Below are positions 59,336-64,000 of a stretch of 64,000 nucleotides of DNA, piece by piece. The stretch's first letter is position 1, and the number at the start of each line of letters is the position of its first letter. The position numbers and the translations under genes are program-made. Under the pieces are notes generated by a model. It saw only the letters and a list, made by a program, of their open reading frames with translations, was not told where the DNA came from and ran no database searches. Source of the stretch: Amorphoplanes digitatis (GTDB lineage Bacteria > Actinomycetota > Actinomycetes > Mycobacteriales > Micromonosporaceae); assembly GCF_014205335.1 (NCBI RefSeq), contig NZ_JACHNH010000001.1, positions 1,054,001 to 1,118,000 on the forward strand, written 5' to 3'.

Positions 59336-61747
59336 CTACTGACACGCCTCACACGACTCGGGGTTCTCGAGGGAGCAGGCCAGGGCGTCCTCGTCCGCGA
59401 CCGGCGCGGGGAGCACCACCGCCGGGAGCGTCGGCGCCGCGGCCGGCGCGGCGGAGACCGTGGCCTGCTGGATGCGCGTCGCGGGCCGCGAGCGCAGGTA
59501 GTACGTGGTCTTCAACCCGGCTTTCCAGGCGTAGAGGTACATCGACGAGACCTTGCCGATGGTGGGAGCGCTCATGAAGAGGTTCAGCGACTGCGACTGG
59601 TCGATGTAGGGGGACCGGGCCGCGGCCAGATCAATGAGCGCCTTCTGCGGCAGCTCCCACGCGGTCCGGAAGAGCTCCCGGATCTCCGCCGGCAGCGTCT
59701 CGACGCCCTGCACCGAGCCCTCGGCACGCTTGATCTGCTCGCGCACCGCCGACGTCCAGAGGCCGCGCGCCTTCAGCTCGCGTACCAGATAGGTGTTGAT
59801 CTGAAGGAACTCGCCGCTCAGGGTCTCGCGCTTGAAAAGGTTGCTGACCTGCGGTTCGATGCACTCGTAGCAGCCGGCGATGGAGGCGATCGTCGCCGTC
59901 GGCGCGATCGCGATCAGCAGCGAATTGCGCAGGCCGGTGTCCGCGATCCGCGCGCGCACCGCCGCCCACCGGGCAGACTGCGTGGGGGTCACGCCCCACA
60001 GATCCGGTTGCAGGTCACCGCGGGCGGCCCTGGTCTCCGGGTACGCGGGGTGCGTGCCGAAGCGTTCGGCGAGCGACGCCGAGGTCTCCAGGGCGGTCAG
60101 ATAGATCTCCTCCGAGACCCGGGTCGAGAGCTCCCGGGCGGCGGCGGAGTCGAACGGCAGCCCCAGCGCGAAGAACGCGTCCTGGAGGCCCATCAGGCCG
60201 AGCCCGACCGGGCGCCACCGCGGGTTGCTCGCCGCCGCCTGCTCGCTCGGGTAGTAGTTGATGTCGATGACCCGGTCCAGGAACACGACGGCGGTCCGCG
60301 CGGTCTCGCGCAGCTTCGCCCAGTCGACGTCGTCGCCGGTCAGGTGGGCGCCGAGGTTGATCGAGCCGAGGTTGCAGACCGCCGTCTCGTCGTCGGCGCT
60401 GACCTCGAGGATCTCGGTGCACAGGTTCGACAGGTGGATGGTGTTGCCCGGGTGGCCGGTCTGGTTGCTCAGCCGGTTCGAGGGGTCCTTGAAGGTCATC
60501 CAGCCGTTGCCGGTCTGTGCCAGCGTGCGCATCATCCGGCCATACAGGTCGCGCGCCTTGACGGTCTTGACCGCCTTGCTCTCCGCGATCCGGTACGCGG
60601 CCTCGAACTCCTCGCCGTAGAGGTCCGGCAGCTCGGGGGCGTCGGACGGGTCGATCAGCGACCAGTCCTCATCGGCCTCGACCCGGCGCATGAACTCGTC
60701 CGGGATCCAGTTGGCCAGGTTCAGGTTGTGCGTGCGCCGGGCGTCCTCGCCCGTGTTGTCCCGCAGCTCGAGGAATTCCTCGATGTCCGGGTGCCACGGC
60801 TCCAGGTAGACGCAGGCCGCGCCCTTGCGCCGGCCGCCCTGGTTGACCGCCGCGACGCTGGCGTCGAGCGTGCGCAGGAACGGCACGATGCCGTTGGACC
60901 GGCCGTTCGTGCCGCGGATCAGCGCCCCCCGGCCACGCACCCGAGACCAGGAGATGCCGATGCCGCCGGCGAACTTCGACAGCCGCGCCACCTGCTGATA
61001 GCGCTCGTAGATCGAATCAAGCTCGTCCTTCGGCGAGTCCACGAGGAAGCACGACGACATCTGGGTGTGCCGGGTGCCCGAGTTGAACAACGTCGGCGAG
61101 CTCGGCAGGTAGGCGAGCGACGACATGAGCCGGTAGAACGCGATCGCCTCACCCGCGCTGGTCGACAGTCCGCAGGCGACCCGCAGCAGCCAGTACTGCG
61201 GCGTCTCCACGACCAGCCGCGTCCGCGGATGCCGCAGCAGATAGCGGTCGGCGACCGTACGCAGGCCGAAGTACTCGAACCGCAGGTCACCGGCCGGGTC
61301 GACGGCGTCGTCGAGCTTGCGGGCGTTCCTCGCCACGAACGCGGCCGTGTCGTCCCCGATCAGCCCCTCCGCGTGACCGCGGGCGATGGACTGGCTGAAG
61401 CTCGCGATGCCCTGACCGCGGACCTCCTTGTCGACGAACGCCGCGAGCAGCCGGGCCGCCAGCCGCGAGTACTGCGGCTCCTCGCCGATCAGCTCCGCCG
61501 CCGTCTGGATCGACAGCCGGTCGAGCTCGGCGGTGGTAGCGCCGTCGTAGAGACCACTGATGGTCTTGGTCGCCACCCGCAGCGGGTCGACCTCGTCCAG
61601 GTCGGCGACCCACCGCTCCACCGCCTTAACGATCTTGTTGACGTCGACCGACTCCGCGTCACCGTTGCGCTTGCGCACCTGCATCGCATGCCTGCGCTGC
61701 TCCGGTACGGCGGGATCGGACGCAGTCTGCTCCTGCGTGACCGTCAT
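59336..61747 (-). CDS. nrdA: Class Ia ribonucleotide reductase, alpha subunit
   Basis: R1 subunit of 803 aa. An N-terminal ATP-cone (about 12-105: VRKRNGDAESVDVNKI) is followed by the 10-stranded barrel with SSCFL, NLCTEI, the NLGSINL segment and the PTATIASIAGC region. The C-terminal redox pair is in ESCEACQ. ATG 61747 follows GAGGAGAGAGAG. A cobalamin riboswitch and putative NrdR boxes lie in the 450-bp leader. In Streptomyces the same class Ia operon is switched off when B12 is available, because a B12-dependent class II enzyme can replace it. Confidence 0.95.
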   Translation of the reverse strand: MTVTQEQTASDPAVPEQRRHAMQVRKRNGDAESVDVNKIVKAVERWVADLDEVDPLRVATKTISGLYDGATTAELDRLSIQTAAELIGEEPQYSRLAARLLAAFVDKEVRGQGIASFSQSIARGHAEGLIGDDTAAFVARNARKLDDAVDPAGDLRFEYFGLRTVADRYLLRHPRTRLVVETPQYWLLRVACGLSTSAGEAIAFYRLMSSLAYLPSSPTLFNSGTRHTQMSSCFLVDSPKDELDSIYERYQQVARLSKFAGGIGISWSRVRGRGALIRGTNGRSNGIVPFLRTLDASVAAVNQGGRRKGAACVYLEPWHPDIEEFLELRDNTGEDARRTHNLNLANWIPDEFMRRVEADEDWSLIDPSDAPELPDLYGEEFEAAYRIAESKAVKTVKARDLYGRMMRTLAQTGNGWMTFKDPSNRLSNQTGHPGNTIHLSNLCTEILEVSADDETAVCNLGSINLGAHLTGDDVDWAKLRETARTAVVFLDRVIDINYYPSEQAAASNPRWRPVGLGLMGLQDAFFALGLPFDSAAARELSTRVSEEIYLTALETSASLAERFGTHPAYPETRAARGDLQPDLWGVTPTQSARWAAVRARIADTGLRNSLLIAIAPTATIASIAGCYECIEPQVSNLFKRETLSGEFLQINTYLVRELKARGLWTSAVREQIKRAEGSVQGVETLPAEIRELFRTAWELPQKALIDLAAARSPYIDQSQSLNLFMSAPTIGKVSSMYLYAWKAGLKTTYYLRSRPATRIQQATVSAAPAAAPTLPAVVLPAPVADEDALACSLENPESCEACQ

Positions 61748-61867
61748 GAACTCTCTCTCCTCGCGAGCCCGTTCCGAAGTGGTCTCCGGGCGCGCAGGAG
61801 GACGCCGGTGGACGCGGCTGTACGCGTACACCTGAAGGGCGTCGGCCGTCCCACGCGGCCTCGGACC

Positions 61868-62078
61868 GCCGCACGCGGAGCGTGCGGCGCGCTGGCAGGT
61901 CTTCGGACTCGCGGGCCTGACCGGTCTTCGGTCTCCTACTGGCCGTCGCTTCCCAGGCCGGGGCCCAGTGCTGATGACGGCGGTCGTTCCCACTCACCGC
62001 TGCGGGGCAGTTCCGGTCTTCCACCGGATTCCCTCTTGCCTCGGCCGTCCTGGAGAGACGGCCGAACCAGCTGCGGGC
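61868..62078 (-). promoter_or_regulatory. Cobalamin riboswitch upstream of nrdAB
   Basis: On the minus strand the leader carries the hallmarks of the adenosylcobalamin aptamer: GAGGGAATCCGGTGGAAGAC, CTGCCCCGCAGCGGTGAGTG, GACGGCCAGTAGGAGACCG and the B12 box AGTCCGAAGACCTGCC (61894-61911). A perfect GCCGCACGC/GCGTGCGGC hairpin (61868-61888) follows at once and is the likely expression-platform element. The nrdA start is 120 nt further on. Confidence 0.93.
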
Positions 62079-62079
62079 A

Positions 62080-62127
62080 ACACCATATCTAGGTGCGACT
62101 CGAAACGCGCAACCCCACATGTCGTGT
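62080..62127 (-). promoter_or_regulatory. Putative tandem NrdR boxes before nrdAB
   Basis: Two 16-mers match about 10 of 16 positions of the NrdR-box consensus: ACACCATATCTAGGTG (62080-62095) and ACCCCACATGTCGTGT (62112-62127). Their starts are 32 bp apart, the usual phasing of paired NrdR boxes. The first overlaps the minus-strand -10 candidate TAGATA. Confidence 0.5.
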
Positions 62128-62199
62128 CGGCGTGTCGGATCATGCTCGTTCGGGTGAGGCCCCGCGCGGGGACGGGACGGCAAGGGGTAGAACCTCTGC

Positions 62200-62862
62200 A
62201 TGGCAATGACGCAAGCCCCGCCCGGGGCTCAGGGGTTCATTCCCGCCGATGCGCACGACCTCGACGAACTCAAGGCCGCCGCGCCCGGCTGCCGCGGCTG
62301 CGAACTGCACGAGAACGCCACCCAGGTGGTCTTCGGTCGCGGCGCCGCACATGCCCGGCTGGTGCTGGTCGGCGAGCAGCCCGGCGACATCGAGGACCAG
62401 AAGGGCCTGCCCTTCGTCGGCCCGGCCGGCCGGCTGCTGCGCGACGCGGTCGGCGACGCCGGCATCGACCCGTCGGTGATCTACCTGACCAACACCGTGA
62501 AACACTTCCGCTTCGAACTGCGCGGCCGGCGGCGCATCCATCAGACGCCCGGCCCGGCGCACATCGCCGCCTGCCGGCCCTGGCTGGTCGCCGAATTCTC
62601 GCTGCTCGAGCCGGACCTGATCGTGGCGCTCGGCGCGACAGCGGCCAAGGCCCTCTTCGGACCCTCGTTCCGCGTCACGAGATCACGCGGCGAACTGCTG
62701 CCGTGGCCGGCGGCGGCGCAGCGCCCGCAGGACTTCCCGGCGGCCGAGGCCCGGGCGCTCGCGACGATCCATCCGTCGGCGGTGCTGCGGGCCGACGACC
62801 GGGACGCTGCCTACCAGGGCCTGGTCGACGACCTCAAGGTCGCGGCGGCGACCCTGGCCTGA
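62200..62862 (+). CDS. udgX: UdgX-type uracil-DNA glycosylase
   Basis: Uracil-DNA glycosylase superfamily member of 220 aa that, in mycobacteria, forms a covalent bond with the uracil-excised site. Motif A is GEQPGDIEDQKG (58-69). The UdgX-specific loop RRRIHQTP (110-117) carries the histidine used for covalent attachment (H114). Motif B is HPSAVLRA. Cysteines C31, C34 and C125 fit the iron-sulfur cluster. The gene is divergent from nrdAB. TAGAAC lies 12 bases before the ATG. Confidence 0.88.
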   Translation: MAMTQAPPGAQGFIPADAHDLDELKAAAPGCRGCELHENATQVVFGRGAAHARLVLVGEQPGDIEDQKGLPFVGPAGRLLRDAVGDAGIDPSVIYLTNTVKHFRFELRGRRRIHQTPGPAHIAACRPWLVAEFSLLEPDLIVALGATAAKALFGPSFRVTRSRGELLPWPAAAQRPQDFPAAEARALATIHPSAVLRADDRDAAYQGLVDDLKVAAATLA

Positions 62863-62948
62863 TCTCGGCGCATCGATGTAGATAGTGATGTGCGTCTCAG
62901 TGTTGCGCGCGGCGGGGTCGCCTACGGGCCGCGGGTACTCTTTTGCCC

Positions 62949-63149
62949 GTGCGGTTGACGGATTTCTGGGGGCGCCTCGAGCAGGCGTTCGGCCCCGCAT
63001 ATGCGAGGAGCCTGGCCAGCGATCAGAGTTTCTCGGCGCTACAGGGCCGCACGATCGACCAATCCATCGCTCAGGGTGTGGACACCGCTACCATCTGGCG
63101 CGCGGTGGTGGCCGAGTACCCCGATCGGGTGCCTTCGCGCCTGCACTGA
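62949..63149 (+). CDS. DUF3046 protein upstream of recA
   Basis: A 66-aa protein (VRLTDFWGRLEQAFG opening; ...VDTATIWRAVVAEYP near the end) of the DUF3046 family, which in actinobacteria almost always lies next to recA (Rv2738c). Its role is unknown. GTG 62949 gives the conserved RLTDFW start; a TTG at 62943 is possible. TACTCT 13 bases upstream suggests a leaderless transcript. Confidence 0.85.
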   Translation: MRLTDFWGRLEQAFGPAYARSLASDQSFSALQGRTIDQSIAQGVDTATIWRAVVAEYPDRVPSRLH

Positions 63150-63157
63150 CCCGTCTT

Positions 63158-63205
63158 TCGTACGTTTGTTCTGGCGTGTCACTCGATAGTCGTACACGTG
63201 TTCGG
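63158..63205 (+). promoter_or_regulatory. Two LexA (SOS) box-like sites upstream of recA
   Basis: TCGTACGTTTGTTCTG (63158-63173) and TCGTACACGTGTTCGG (63190-63205) both fit the actinobacterial SOS box TCGAAC-N4-GTTCGA with few mismatches. They lie 32 bp apart, 145-190 bp before recA. The second differs from the core CGAAC-N4-GTTCG at one base only. Confidence 0.6.
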
Positions 63206-63348
63206 CTATCGTCCTCAGCGGCGTGGTCATCCGCAGCTCACGACCCGGCGGTCGTTTTCTGTCAGACCCAACGTCTAGCGTGACCCGCGTGGTGAACAGA
63301 AACGCTTCGGCGAAGACGCCTGGGAAGTCGAGTACAGGGGTGGCGGAC

Positions 63349-64000
63349 ATGGTGGCAGGACCTGATCGGGACAAGGCGCTAGACCTTGCTCTCGCGCAGA
63401 TCGACAAGCAGTTCGGCAAGGGCTCGGTGATGCGCCTCGGGGAGCGGCCGGTCACACAGATGGCCATCATCCCCACCGGCTCCATTGCCCTCGACATCGC
63501 GCTCGGCGTCGGCGGTCTGCCGCGCGGCCGGGTCATCGAGATCTACGGACCGGAGTCCAGCGGTAAGACGACGGTCGCCCTGCACGCGGTGGCCAACGCC
63601 CAGCGCAACGGCGGCATCGCGGCCTTCATCGACGCGGAGCACGCGCTCGACCCCGACTACGCCCAGGCACTCGGCGTCGACACCGACGCCCTGCTGGTTT
63701 CCCAGCCGGACACCGGCGAGCAGGCGCTCGAGATCGCGGACATGCTGATCCGCTCCGGCGCGCTCGACATCATCGTCATCGACTCGGTGGCGGCCCTCGT
63801 GCCGCGCGCCGAGATCGAGGGCGAGATGGGCGACAGCCACGTGGGTCTGCAGGCCCGCCTGATGAGCCAGGCCCTGCGAAAGATCACCGGCATCCTGAAC
63901 AACTCCGGCACGACCGCGATCTTCATCAACCAGCTCCGCGAGAAGATCGGCGTCATGTTCGGCTCGCCCGAGACGACGACGGGCGGCCGCGCGCTGAAGT
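63349..64000 (+). CDS. recA: Recombinase RecA (5' part)
   Basis: RecA forms filaments on single-stranded DNA for strand exchange and triggers LexA self-cleavage. The visible 217 residues include the N-terminal helix ([20 protein letters not shown]), Walker [10 protein letters not shown], the [11 protein letters not shown] segment, Walker [11 protein letters not shown], and loop L1 ([11 protein letters not shown]). The gene runs off the window end. ATG 63349 is chosen; an in-frame GTG at 63340 is an alternative. No intein is present in the visible part. Confidence 0.97.
   Translation, partial: MVAGPDRDKALDLALAQIDKQFGKGSVMRLGERPVTQMAIIPTGSIALDIALGVGGLPRGRVIEIYGPESSGKTTVALHAVANAQRNGGIAAFIDAEHALDPDYAQALGVDTDALLVSQPDTGEQALEIADMLIRSGALDIIVIDSVAALVPRAEIEGEMGDSHVGLQARLMSQALRKITGILNNSGTTAIFINQLREKIGVMFGSPETTTGGRALK

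Noticed and set aside
57779..62092. A 1437-aa open frame on the plus strand
   Set aside because: It is antisense to nrdB and nrdA, which have full family motifs, and reads through the riboswitch; long antisense frames are expected in very GC-rich DNA.

Overview
The window is a 64 kb stretch of a very GC-rich actinomycete chromosome with almost no gene-free space. Gene order follows the block running from infB to recA in Mycobacterium tuberculosis: infB, rbfA, DHH phosphoesterase, truB, ribF, rpsO, pnp, M16 peptidase, dapB, dapA, rnj, ftsK, pgsA, clgR-pspA-pspM, DUF3046 and recA all occur in the same relative order. A member of the Micromonosporaceae (Actinoplanes-like) is my best inference from base composition, many leaderless starts and accessory gene content. 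The sequence alone does not prove the genus.

Layout. 1-7263: translation and ribosome maturation genes (3' part of infB, a TRM11-like methyltransferase, ylxP, rbfA, DHH phosphoesterase, MATE exporter, truB). 7286-10347: a hybrid histidine kinase and single-domain response regulator on the minus strand. 10430-17403: ribF, rpsO, pnp, M16 peptidase, PAP2 enzyme, dapB. 17414-19977: glycogen-debranching-type glycosidase and GNAT (minus). 20034-26711: YcaQ-type protein, DUF2752, dapA, RNase J, secreted S1 protease, DUF2784, YbjN protein. 26799-36428: ftsK, GT-C glycosyltransferase, rimO, pgsA, cinA, clgR, pspA, pspM, Nei-type glycosylase. 36429-41224: accessory stretch with decayed genes, SAM hydrolase, LLM oxidoreductase, GNAT, HAD phosphatase and two G-rich repeat arrays. 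41225-45781: full-length Lhr helicase (minus). 45987-50990: cell-surface block (DUF4397 protein, class F sortase, Ser/Thr kinase, secreted M28 aminopeptidase). 51136-58271: two CNNM/CorC-type membrane proteins, Spo0M, LysE exporter, a flavin-barrel/GNAT fusion divergent from a MocR regulator. 58340-62127: class Ia ribonucleotide reductase nrdAB behind a cobalamin riboswitch and putative NrdR boxes. 62200-64000: UdgX, DUF3046 and the 5' part of recA with two SOS-like boxes.

Functional themes. RNA and ribosome metabolism (infB, rbfA, truB, rpsO, pnp, rnj, rimO) sits with DNA repair (Nei, Lhr, YcaQ-like, UdgX, recA), nucleotide supply (nrdAB), lysine/peptidoglycan precursor synthesis (dapA, dapB) and envelope stress (clgR-pspA-pspM). 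I see no tRNA, rRNA, CRISPR array, insertion sequence or prophage. The most unusual items are: a decayed SAM-hydrolase/GNAT pseudogene patch opposite an intact SAM hydrolase; the compact two-site operator of the MocR divergon overlapping a leaderless start; the layered nrdAB control region; several short-period repeat arrays at gene ends; and a truB gene with no ordinary start codon.
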